A DNA stretch of 64,000 bases, from assembly GCA_003024785.1 (NCBI GenBank), contig PUQB01000051.1:579430-643429 (forward strand). Reading direction: 5' to 3'. Position 1 is the first letter of the stretch. The number at the start of each line of letters is the position of its first letter. The DNA comes from Selaginella tamariscina (lineage: Eukaryota > Streptophyta > Lycopodiopsida > Selaginellales > Selaginellaceae). Positions 37,320-49,149 of this stretch are shown here, in pieces. The notes beneath the pieces were generated by a model. It was not told the origin of the DNA, did not search any database, and saw only the letters and a program-made list of their open reading frames with translations. The position numbers and the translations under genes are program-made.

Positions 37320-37490
37320 ATGGATTGGGACAAGATTTTGGAGGAGTATGGAGAGAAGAGCTACATACAGGATGGTAACGACGATGGAGAATTCATGTAT
37401 ATAGAGCCCAAGGAGAAGCCGAAGGTGTACTGTCCCAAGGATTTCTTCAATAATTTCGAGGACGATTTCGATGATACTGATATTAATTAA
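37320..37490 (+). CDS. Small acidic protein, 56 residues
   Basis: A complete, uninterrupted ORF from ATG 37320 to TAA 37488. It begins MDWDKILEEYGEKSYIQDGN and ends NNFEDDFDDTDIN, with one cysteine in KPKVYCPKDFF. It is strongly acidic, with no signal peptide or membrane segment. Its GC content is well above the AT-rich flanks, and codon use resembles the neighbouring genes. It follows two telo-box copies, which supports real transcription. I do not recognise the family; acidic tails like FEDDFDD often bind basic partners such as histones or ribosomal proteins, but that is only inference. Confidence 0.55.
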   Translation: MDWDKILEEYGEKSYIQDGNDDGEFMYIEPKEKPKVYCPKDFFNNFEDDFDDTDIN

Positions 37491-38574
37491 TCAATAATCT
37501 TCGTTTTACACACATGTATAGAGGTAACACGCGCCCACACACACGTTATGGGTGTGTATATATGTATATACATACACACATATATATATATACATACATA
37601 AGATTTGTGTACTTTACACGCCACGCTTCAAAGTCAATGAAACTGGACTTTCTTGTATAAATTAACAAAGACCTACGTAAGATTCTAAACTGTACGACGA
37701 TTGTTACGTGGTGATATACCATATAATTTAATTAATTTATCGTCTATATAATTAAAAGATACTTAAGTCCAAAACGTCCAAAACTATATGATGATGATGC
37801 GTTATACACTATTAACACTACGACCGGAAAATGACATAATTAAGTTAAGCCGTACTTAAATAATTGGTAAGGTTCGAAACCATATATAATTAAACTATTA
37901 ATATGTTTAAAATATTGATTTAAAAACCAAATTATTCAAATAATAAATTATGAATACTTAAATTAAATGTTTTTAAAACGAGCTTTTAATATCAACCTGA
38001 ATACTTATTTAATAACCAGTTTGAATACAAACATACGGTGTCTATTTTGTTGAAAGATTTTATATTGTACTGTTAAATACATAATAATTGCGTAAAATGA
38101 TGTCAAACTTATAAATGTTTTTTATTCAATGTATAAATACTATTTATTTAATAAATAGTATAGGTAAAATAATCTCATATGATTAATATCACGTATTTAT
38201 ATCAGAACCTCTTTACTTATCTACCAAAAGCTTGTAATTATATCCGGTCTTTAGAATATCCAGTAGAGATTCGGCTTTGTGCGTTATGGTCAGTACACAA
38301 ATAGAGGATATACATTATTTATTGTTATATAATTTAATATGTATATACTTTCATATATTTAGAGAGAGAGAGAGAGAGATTTATGAAAATATGTATCCGT
38401 ATAACATATACATTTTCTAATAAAAAGAATGTCCCCGTGTCTTATTGCCTTAAGTATAATAAATGACATATTTTAGCAATATTAAACATTAAATTCATAT
38501 AGCTAAGATCATAGTTATAGTCTAATGATGTATATTGAGATGTTTAGCCATAGTTTAATGATGATTAAGAAGTA
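37491..38574. other. AT-rich spacer
   Basis: No gene seen. It contains short (TA)n(AC)n tracts near 37555-37600 and (GA)n near 38360-38380. Confidence 0.6.
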
Positions 38575-38577
38575 TTA

Positions 38578-38660
38578 ACGCACCTGGGGACCAGGGAGGT
38601 GAACTGTGAAGGCACGTTGGTGTCAGGATGAGTGACTTGGTGCTGCCCACACACACATCT
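38578..38660 (-). pseudogene. Relic of an nsLTP-like exon
   Basis: On the minus strand the words GACACCAACGTGCCTTCAC and CTCCCTGGTCC match exon 2 of the two nsLTP-like genes downstream, but the cysteine-rich middle is deleted. No signal-peptide exon is found near it. It is the third, dead member of the tandem cluster. Confidence 0.55.
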
Positions 38661-39247
38661 AAGTAGATACGTGTGTGTGTGTGTAGAGAGAGAGAGAGGG
38701 AGAGAGAGAGAGCATATATGCATTTTGTACTTCAACACACGGAAACACACACACACACACAAAGGATTACTGTGTAAGTAAAGAGTATACACATGGAAAC
38801 ACACATACAAACACACGCAAGTATGCAGAGGGAAAAGAAAGAAGGGCTTAAAGTAAGAAAATATACTAAATAAGTTAACAGTTTAATATATTTTTATAAC
38901 ATAGTTATATTTTTAAATGAATTATATTTAGCTGGTTTTCTATTATAAACGTGATAAACTAGTTGCATTTTAATCATACTTCATATAAATATGTATATGT
39001 ATGTATAATATATACACACATTTTCTAATAAAAAGAATGTGCTCGTGTTCTCATTGCATATCAAGTGATGCACAATGTACAATTATTTTAGCAAATGTGA
39101 ACCCGCCTACAGCAACTTATTGCCTAAGATCACACCCGGAGCTCATCTGCACATGATAAAATCTGAATAATTTGTATATTGTTAATTATAATTAATGACC
39201 AGAATGTTAAACCAGAGTTTAGCGATGATTAACAAGTAATAACGCAC

Positions 39248-39740
39248 CTAGGAGCAGGATGAAGGACCTGGGAGGCCGCAGAGGCCTGGGAGCTGAACAG
39301 CGCGGTTGATGTCAATGTTGGAAGGCGCGTTGGTGTCATGGAGGAGATCGCAGAGGATGAGTGGCTGATTGCCTTGAGCTCATTGCAGCATGCCGAGGTT
39401 GGCTGCGACTCGGTGCTCCCCGTGTTCACATATGACTATTACACATATAACAGTCCATATGTAACTACACACACATCTAACTAATCATAGGTGTACATAT
39501 CTGTATATTCATACGCGTGTGTGTTTGAGTGTATGGAGAGAGAGTTTATGATAGAAAATAGGACGATATAGTATGAGAAAAATAACAATACAAGCAGATA
39601 TGCATTTTAAACTCCAACGGAAACGTACACACACACGTATCTAACTGCTCGTAGGTGTACATATCTGTATATGATGTATACCTTCTGAATACGTCTGTGT
39701 GTGCGTATTTTTGAATTTGGGTCTGTTTGAGTGTGTGTGC

Positions 39741-39805
<65 letters not shown>

Positions 39806-40520
39806 ACGATAGAAAACAGGACGAATAGTATGAGAAGAATAACAATACAAGCATATACTATGCATTATATACTTCAATACACGGAAAAACACACACACAT
39901 ACACATCTAATTACTGGTGTACATATCTGTATATGATGCATACCTTCTGAATACGTCCGTGTGTGTGTAGAGAGAGATAGAAAGCAGGACGATATAGTAT
40001 GAGAAGAATAACAATACAAGCATATATGCATATATACTTCAATACACGGAAACAAAAACACATCTAAATACTGGTGTACATATCTGTATATGATTATACC
40101 TTCTGAATACGTGTGTGTGTGTGTAGTTTTGAATTTCTGTCTGTTTGAGTGTGTGTGTGTGTGTGTGTAGAGAGAAGGGAGAGGGAGAGAGGGAGATTCT
40201 ATGATAGAAAATACTATTTCTAACTACTAACTTTCAAAATAGGACGATATAGTATGAGAAAGATAACAATACAAGCAAGCATATATGCATTCTATACTCA
40301 ACACACGGAAACGCACACACATCTAACTACTCATAGGTGTACATATCTGTATAGAATCTATAGATGTATACCTTGTCTGAGGAGAGAGAGAGAGAGAGAG
40401 AGAGATTACCTGGCAGCTGGGTAGCTGGGAGAAAGTGGACTGGAAAGTGCAAGCCGCCTCGCTACGAGCAACGAACACAAGGAAGATGCACACAGAAGCG
40501 AAAAAGAAGAGCTTCGACAT
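39248..40520 (-). CDS. nsLTP-like secreted 8-Cys protein, copy B (frameshifted)
   Basis: Exon 1 (40520-40410) encodes a signal peptide, MSKLFFFASVCIFLVFVARS, then EAACTFQSTFSQLPSCQ with Cys 1 and 2. Exon 2 (about 39440-39248) encodes ACCNELKAI (Cys 3-4), then LCDLLHDTNAP and AVQLPGLCGLPGPSSCS with the last cysteines. The C...C...CC...CxC...C...C layout is that of plant lipid-transfer/2S-albumin proteins, which carry lipids in the cell wall or act in defence. A missing base near 39355, compared with copy A, shifts the frame after ELKAIS and removes the CLC word. The intron is about 1 kb, three times that of copy A, because of tandem repeats. Confidence 0.75.
39480..40385. repeat. Tandem intron repeats in nsLTP-like copy B
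   Basis: Four to five irregular 170-260 bp units. Each contains CATCTAACTACTCATAGGTG or a variant, GTACATATCTGTATATGA, ATACCTTCTGAATACGT, a (GT)n(GA)n tract, and GGACGATATAGTATGAGAA. They swell the intron of the nsLTP-like gene. Confidence 0.8.
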
Positions 40521-41400
40521 GATGGAATATGCTAGCTGAAGTAGTGGAATATGCTATCGAAAGCTGCAGCTCAATGGTGGAGTTTAAAGGGAGCTGTGGG
40601 TAGGGTACTTATGCTGGCTGGCATTGTCCTCGTCAAGGCATGGCTTGCATTTGCACGTATATTATAAATCCACGTCTAATGTGTGAGCTACCTATCTGCA
40701 CACATTCCTCACTCCTTGACTGCATATATGTGTAATATGTGTACACTGTGTATCTCTTTGAAATCTACCGACTCTGCGTGCGTGCGTGTGTGTAAGTAAT
40801 GATATAGAGTAGATACAATTGTACAACATGAAAAGAACGGAAGATCTAGCCTATAAAATAACTACAAAATTTAAATAATAAGAGATTATAAAAGGTAAAT
40901 TATAAGGATAATCTTTCTAGCATGTCTTTATTAACATTAACATCTTTTATTAACATTCTTTCAAATAAAATTCCTCAGTTCCATATAAGCATATAAACAC
41001 TTAATTGTTAATATTAATACTTACCCTAAACCCTAAACCATAGAGACCTTTGTGTGTGTGTGGTAAACCATCGTATATTTGTGTATATATATTTTTCTAA
41101 TAAGTTTTACATAGAACATTCTTGAATATTTTTAGTATATTCTGTCTCTAATATTTTCAGATTATGTGGTTGTTGCTATCAATAATGTGCTCATTTTCTC
41201 ATTGCATATAAAAAGAAGTCACTATATACATCACAGTGTACTCTTATTCTGGCAATTGAGAAGACGCCTACAGCGACTTATTCCGATATACGCCTTGAAT
41301 TCATCTAGGTATAAAACATAACAAAGTTTAGTAACTCTTTGTGTGTGTGTGTGTGTGTGCGCGTGCGTGCGTGAGAGGGAGAGAGAGAGGGTATAGCCAC

Positions 41401-42002
41401 CTAGGTACAGGATGAAGGGCCAGGGAGGCCACAGAGCTCAGGGAGAGACGGCACGGGTGAGGTTGACGTTAGAAGGTGCAGTTGTGTCGTGGATGAGGTC
41501 ACAGAGGCAAGAGTGTCCGAGTGTCTTGAGCTCCGAGCAGCATTCCGAGACTGGCGACGTCTCAGTGCTCCCACAGTAACAAACGTCTGGGTACACACAC
41601 ATATCTTAATAACTACACCCATATGTGTGTGTGTGTGACAGAGAGAGAGATTTGTATTTGACATGGACCATTCTGCAGATGCTTAGGAAGTGGTGGTGTG
41701 TGTGATATTCAGACAGACATACAAAGTCACACATAGACACGCGCACGCGCGCACACACACTCACGCACACTGTCAACCATATGTTTAAACTATCAAATAA
41801 AGAAAGACCTCAAGCGAGAGAGAGCGAACAATGTTCCCTCTCTCTCACACACACACACACGCACGCACACACACACACGCACTACCTGGCAATCCGAGAG
41901 CTCAGTTCTAGTGGACTGGAAAGTGCAAGCCGCCTCATTGCGAGCGACAAACACGGCCGCAAAGAAGAAAGACACAGAAGCAAAGAAGAAAAGCTTTGAC
42001 AT
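41401..42002 (-). CDS. nsLTP-like secreted 8-Cys protein, copy A (frameshifted)
   Basis: Exon 1 (42002-41886) encodes a signal peptide very close to copy B (MSKLFFFASVSFFFAAVFVA) and then EAACTFQSTRTELSDCQ. Exon 2 (41585-41401) contains ECCSELKTLGHSCLCDLIHD in one frame and LPELCGLPGPSSCT in another. So all eight cysteines are present, but one base is missing near 41445, and the exon junction is also out of phase. The two copies share gene structure and about 1.5 kb spacing, so they arose by tandem duplication. Probable extracellular lipid-binding protein. Function in this plant is not visible. Confidence 0.75.
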
Positions 42003-45000
42003 GATGGAATATGCTAGCTAGAGTAGAGGAATATGCGAGGGAAAAGCTTGAGGAGTCTGTGTTTGGGGATATTTATATGCCGGTTGCCCTTGTCCTCATC
42101 AAAGCATTGCTTGCATTTGCACGTATCTTAAAACACGTCTCGTGCGTGAGCTACCTATCTACACACAAAGATTCCGTAAGAATTTAAATAATTAATATAT
42201 AATTCTACATAATTAATAAAGTGGGTATAAAATAGACTCATAAACAATAAATATGGTTTCATATATTATATTAGGAATACATAAAAAATTAACCCCACAT
42301 CGTGAATGCAGGATTACCATTTCATATATTCCATAGTAACAATATGCTAATTCCGCTGTGTGGAACATTCATTGAATATTCCTCTAAAATTTCTTTAATG
42401 AGCTTCTATCGCTGTGTAAAAATATTTTCAAATATATTATTTAGTAGATGAAATATATTTTTTCTGACCCTAGGTAAAGCTGGTTTTCTATAAATAATTA
42501 CATAAATTATATCTTTTGAAAAGTGATTGTGTTTTTGAATAGAAATTATATTTATATGAAATAATAATGCAAATTTATTCTGGTTATGAAAAGAAAATCT
42601 TACCATTTCTTTCTTTTTTCACATAGAAAGTACATCAAGTAAGGTATGATTAACAATCTCAGGAAGGCTATGGAAAATCTTATATTAAGTTTAATGTGTA
42701 CATTGTTTACAACATTTTTTACAGGACTACAAGATAGTAAAGTAGTCTTAAGTGATATCACTTTATTTTGTTTTTTTTATGATCATCACCTTTCGCTTTT
42801 TCGTCTTATATGTCTTAAGAACTTTCAAGATCTAATTTGTTTAACCAGTCATTTGGGATGTCTAACGGTAGGTGTTCTTCTTCTTTCTCCTTAATAAAAC
42901 TTCTTCCTTACTCTCTTGTGAATTTTTTTGATCATGTTTTCTTGCAACCTCCTATGCTTATGTCTACCTTGGCTTCTCTTTTCTCTTAAATGAAATTTTT
43001 TTGATCAAATGAAGTTCATCAACTTTTGCACCTTTGTTCTTTTTAGATGCAGACTTCCATTTTGAAACTGGTTTATCAGGTAGTAATGGCTTATCTTCAC
43101 GTTCACTTTGATATTTTCCCTGTCACTATGTTCCTTTTCCTCATCTGTATTGTCATCAATAATTGATGTTAAGGCTCTTGTTTGGGCTCTACATGTTCCA
43201 TGAAATGCAATGGCTTAATTAGGTTCGTTAGAATTATATTTCTCACATGTGAATTCCTATGAACAAGTCTAAAACATAATCGTTTAATTTAGTGAGATTG
43301 CTAAGTAACATTGTAACTAGCACAATAAATTTCTCTGAGCCCTAGCACCTTCTAAAAAATGCTTAAGTTAAACAAGGAAAAAATATTATTTAACTTTCAA
43401 AATACTAAGATTTTTTATTTTTTATTTTTTAATACATGATATTTTTTACCATTGCGTTTAGTTTATATGTCCAATGAGTTAGAAATAGACTCGTGATTTC
43501 CCTTTCAAATCATCACACATAGGCACACATCAATGCATTACAATGAAGAAAGCATATCATGAATACCAATATGCATAGCATTAGTAATATTGCATAACCT
43601 CAATGTTAAGGTTGCAATTTATTATTACCCTCAATGCCAAGGAATGCTAACTCCTACCCTCGGCACTAAGGTCGTAATTAGTAAAGAAACCTCGGCAATG
43701 AGGTATATTTTCAAATATACCTTAGCACCAAGGATAACATTACACATACTTGGCACCAAGGTCATAAACATTAACACATTCTTAAAGCCGATGATAGAAT
43801 ATTATTAGTCAGTATTTTGATTTTGGCATCATATCCCCATTTATGGACATTGGAGTTTGCATGTCCCACTTAAAATGCTTCAACTACATATTTTATATAA
43901 CTCACATGGTCCAATCATCATTATGAACCCCTTTTGTAAAGAAATTCACTGCAATAAATAAGGAATGACCTTTGTAGATAATATAAATGCATTATTTTAT
44001 TCTAAGTCTTCACATGGCCTCTAGGCTATTGAGAGAGCCCCATCAGAATGTCTCCCACTATGAGATCAACCCCGTGTTTTGTAGATAATATTGTTTATAC
44101 ATTGTTGATTTGTGGGAATTGAACAATTTTCTCAATGCATGCCTTGAAATTAGGAATGTCCATCAGTATATTTTGGACTCTAAGAGCTTTTACTAAGCGA
44201 TAAAAGTCACAATAAAGAACCTATATAGATCCTACAACCTTTTTCAATAGTGTGGTTGAGTAACTTAATAACTTGTCCTCAACATAAAACTTTCTCCTTT
44301 CCTTTCTAGTTCCATCACAATTGTTAGATTAATTAAGTAATGAATTCCAAGTTGAAAGTGAATTGGTCGGCTTGTTTGTCCATTCTTGACTTTACACAAT
44401 TAGTAGTCAATGTTGAGAACCTCTAGTTTCTTTTTACAAACTTGTAAACTATACAGATGTTAATATTAATGCAGAACAAGAAAAATAAGACGCACCTAAG
44501 AAGCATGTCATATGTAGCTTGTTAAATATAGTATTTAAAAATGTCGTCTTTATCTATTTTTGGAATGGTGAATACCTTTGTGAAACCATTCTTTCACAAG
44601 GGCCTTTTTCTTTATCTCATTGAGAAATGTTATCATAAACTATCTTAATGAATCATTCTCATTCTTGTTCTTCACGATCCTTTCCACATTCTCTGAGCAC
44701 ATGCATTTCACATCTAGTTCATTCACCTCACAATTAACCATTGTTTGAATTATTTGTCAACTCTAGAAATGATGATGTTCTTGAAACGGGTGATGGATGC
44801 ATTGAAGAGCTTATTCATGACCTTCATTTTAAATGGATTGTTCCATCAACAAAAGTCTTGATAATGAGGTTCACTTTTCCAAACCAACAAGCTTGTTGTT
44901 ATTTTTTGTTTGGTCAAACCTTGTCACTAATATTTAAACATGATGTTTTATATGGTTTGTTGTAACATATTTTATAGCATATGTTATAGTGGATGAAGAC

Positions 45001-47112
45001 ATTAAGGTTATAGTTTTTATATAATTTTGTGATTTAAAATGTAATTTATGAAAACTATTAAATGATCATGTGGAACCTTTAAGCCATCCCCAATCTTTCT
45101 CATAAAGAGTGAAAAAAGAATGACACCAACAAACAAATGAGGAATATGAACATCAATAAATATCAAAATAAAAGGCATAAAAGGTAATTAAAAATAAAAG
45201 TAAGACCAAAAAGGCTCTTAAAAATATATATTTTTACACTTTTAAATAAATGTATTTTAATAAATATATTGGATAAACAAATTAAAAAACATGCAACTAA
45301 CCGAGAAAGGAAGATTAAGCATGGTCGTCACATAGGTAAATGTGTTTATATAACTACATAAATGTAAACATACACATTTAAGGACAATATATATATATAT
45401 ATATATATTAAGCAGAGCTTCAAACACATAGTGTTGCTATGGTCCTGCAAACATAGTTGGAAGCCGGGTTAACATGGACCATGTGCATTGACCCAATCAA
45501 TGCTTCAAAACACGGTCAAACACTATGTTACCAAGAATTGGTTTGACTATGTTCACCCTAAAAAGAAAACCTTCACGCGAGCTTCGAATTAGCATGATTC
45601 TTTTTGGGGAGGAGAGGGGTTGCCGCCTAGGGTTGGGTGATGCTATGGCGTCTTGGAGATTGTAAAAACCATTAATGACCTATGTAAATATGGACCAAAA
45701 CAACAAAGGGTTTTGTGCAATGGTGGGAGGACAACGGCTACTCTAGTTAGCTTCTTTGGGCATATCACTTCAAAGAAGAAAAATTGTTTAGCAATGAGAC
45801 AAACCGTAGACTTAGTAGTTTTAATTAGTAATACTAAGTCGATAACCAATCGCACTTTTTACGACAAGTTTGTGAGATTGAGCCAAGCGGAAAGTATTCT
45901 TCAAGAATCAAGTCAAGAAAAATGTGAGTTTTTGGAAAGTAAGTTCTACCTTCACCTCAATTTTTATGTTTAATGACAACTGGCTAAACCATTCTTAAAA
46001 ACTTAATTACATTAAGTGAGGTTATTTTTCATTAAATTCAAAGGCTCTACAATAGGTAATAACAATCAACTTCCAAAAGTAAAGAGAAATCATGGTAAAA
46101 ACTATGACATACAAGATCTACTAATAAATAGGCAACATTCATTAAAAAATTTATATATTTGTATCAATTATAACATTAACTAATGAATTTGAGTTGTTGC
46201 ATGCATTTATTATATCAACTAATAAACTTCAGTTGCAACATGGCATGAATTTATATCAATTGAAACATCAAATATTAAGTAAATTATATAAAACTTAAAA
46301 GTATATAATAGGTTAAATTTGTTATTCAACATGTAAAAAGAAGGTTTTTAATTAATTTTCCTTCTAATATAAAAGTTCTTCAATTTATACATACAAGTAT
46401 ATTCACTTATCAAAAAATTATAATTTACTTTATTGAAAAAAATTGTACTTAATAACATATGTTTACATCCTTAAATTAAAAATAGAAACATTATATCTCA
46501 ACTCAAATATAAACAATTTTAGTAATGATCATGTACTTTATAATAAAATAATAATTAAGCATTAATAATCCATTTCAAAACAATGCATACGACACACATT
46601 CCAAATCAATCTAAAACTTTATGTTATTAAGAAAACTTGTTTATACATGTCACATCAAAATGGCAAAGATTATTATTTATATTAAAAATAAATTTTACAC
46701 TTATTTCAAAAGAGTCCGAAACACTTTAATATAATACTAACGATTTTGAAATTAAAAAGTAATTGCCAATAAATATGTTATAAATTTAATGAGATTAAAG
46801 TAAATAAAGATCTTTTATTAATTCCATCTCTATATGAAAAATATATATTAACAATCCAAAGAAGTAAGATGTCCATAAACAAATATAAAATAAAAGAAAA
46901 TAATTAAATAAACTAAAAACCTTGTATAAGTTAATATTTATACTTAGTAATAATAATGATAATAATAATAAAGAGTTTTATTATAAAATAGTTGTCTCAA
47001 CTAATAAAGACATAATTGGGTCTATATAATCCAAATGTAAAGTTAATTAAATGGTGTTCTCATGTATTCTAAAGTGTATTTTTTAATTGTTTGTTTTAGA
47101 TAAATAAAGATA

Positions 47113-47160
<48 letters not shown>

Positions 47161-48150
47161 TATTATTTGTTTTTTTATTGTTCATTTCGAACAAATGTAT
47201 TAATTAAATTTATTATAATTTACAATTCACAATATTAAATTTATAAGGTAATCAAACATTTATTAATTTATTAAATCGACAAACTCAAGCATTTATACTA
47301 ACTGAACGATGACAATAAAATAGTTAATGTTTTGGTTTCTTAAATAAGCAAAACACAAAACTCAATTGCATTGTAAACTGTATAAACTATACCCTTTTGA
47401 ATACTTATATGACATATATCGACATAATTAATTATTATTTTACAAATTTTAATGTTTCTTTCTTGTTTGTGACAACTTAATATGCCAACAATATAATATT
47501 TATAACATTTATGTAAAAATAAAATTACTATTTAAAAATCACATACTAAGAAGAATCAATTTTGTAATGTCATGATATACATTTCTATATAATACCATCC
47601 TTACAACCATGATCAGTGTGCACAATTTTATTAAATGTTTATAATCATTCAAAAGTTGAATCATATTTAAACACAAAATTATAAAATTAATTATTATTAT
47701 GTAAAATTACAGCTAAATCCATTATGTAGAAAAAATTAGAATATTAAAAGGTATTGTGAACAAAATTAAAAACTAATAAAAAAGAAAATGAATAAATGAT
47801 TTAAATTAATAACTTTAGCAACTTAGCCATTTAGTTAATTCTTTATAACATGGTTAAGTTACATTGGTTTTTAAACTTTTAATTTTGTATAATTGTTGTT
47901 AATTTAAATTTAATCGTTAATAATACGTGATATATAATTACCGTTGATTTAATCTTAATAATTAATTTAGCAATTATTATATTAAGGATTAACGGACTAG
48001 TGTCTGCAACAATGTTCATACACCGTGTACTTTACTTTTTAATATGATATTTTTTTACAACTCCGTTTAACAGGTTAATTACGTGCAAGTTCATAAAGAA
48101 ATTATGAGGAAAATCTATATATTAGTATGATCTTCAGTGTTAAATAAGAA
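42003..48150. other. Gene-poor AT-rich region
   Basis: No gene can be supported. Around 43595-43770 a degenerate minisatellite has cores such as CTCGGCACTAAGGT and TTGGCACCAAGGT. The plus-strand frame at 45653-45973 (106 codons) has no recognisable domain. (AC)n lies at 47115-47153 and (TA)n at 45390-45408. Some of this may be old transposon sequence. Confidence 0.5.
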
Positions 48151-48154
48151 TATT

Positions 48155-48955
48155 TTCATTATTAAATAAAAATATTTTAAGATAGAACAACCATATTATA
48201 ATAAGATTAACGAAAATAAAATGTATAAATAGGAGTGACGAAATTAAAAAAAGTCCACTTATAAGTTCTTATGTTTTATTTATAATACGTATTCTTATTT
48301 GGTATCATTAGTATTGATATTTCTTTTACATGTATAATGATAGTTTTTCATTATTAAATACAATATTTAGAGATAAAACAACCGTATTATAATAAGATTA
48401 ACAAAAATAAAATGTATAAATAGGAGTGACAAAATTAAAAAAAGTTCATTTATAAGTTCTTATTTTTATTTATAATATGTATTCTTATTTGGCATTTAGT
48501 AATAATATTTCTTTTACATGTATAATGATAGTTGTTTCATTATTAAATAAAAATATTTTAAGACAGAACAACCATATCATAATAAGATATCTTATTAACA
48601 AAATAAAATGTATAAATAGGAATGGCGAAATTTAAAAAAATCCACTTATAAATTCTTATGTTTATTTAAAATACGAATAATATCACTCGTATTCTTATTT
48701 AACATCATTAGTACTGATATTTCTTTTACATGTATAATAGTAGGTTTTTCATTATTAAATACAAATATTTTAAGATAGAACAACCATATTATAATAAGAT
48801 TAACAAAATAAAATGTATAAATAGGAGTGACGAAATTAAAAAAAAAGTCCACTTATAAGTTCTTATGTTTATTTATAATACAAATGATATCACTTGTTTT
48901 CTTATTTGGCATCGTCAGTACTGATATTTCTTTTACATGTATAATGATAGTTGTT
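48155..48955. repeat. Tandem array, four copies of a ~195-bp AT-rich unit
   Basis: The word ATAAATAGGAGTGACGAAAT or a variant recurs at about 48226, 48417, 48613 and 48818, giving periods of 191, 196 and 205 bp. Each unit also holds TCCACTTATAAGTTCTTATG, TTTCTTTTACATGTATAATG and AGAACAACCATATTATAATA. Open frames crossing it are shadows. Confidence 0.9.
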
Positions 48956-48979
48956 TTTGCAAACCCTCCACTACTTACA

Positions 48980-48981
48980 CT

Positions 48982-49039
<58 letters not shown>

Positions 49040-49110
49040 GTAAAAAGAGAGGGACTAGCTACACACCTGAATTCAATCAACAACTTCAAGAACAGTAAGC
49101 CTTTACTTAT

Positions 49111-49145
<35 letters not shown>
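48980..49145. repeat. (CT)n-(TA)n-(GA)n compound microsatellites
   Basis: (CT)n at 48981-49019 runs into (TA)n at 49020-49040. A (GA)n tract follows at 49113-49143, so the two can pair as an inverted repeat. They lie at the 3' side of the DDT-domain gene. Confidence 0.9.
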
Positions 49146-49147
<2 letters not shown>

Positions 49148-49149
49148 TG

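Noticed and set aside
45653..45973. 106-codon plus-strand ORF as a gene
   Set aside because: A minus-strand frame of similar length overlaps it, and there are no motifs, splice sites or composition change. It is probably chance or an old transposon fragment.
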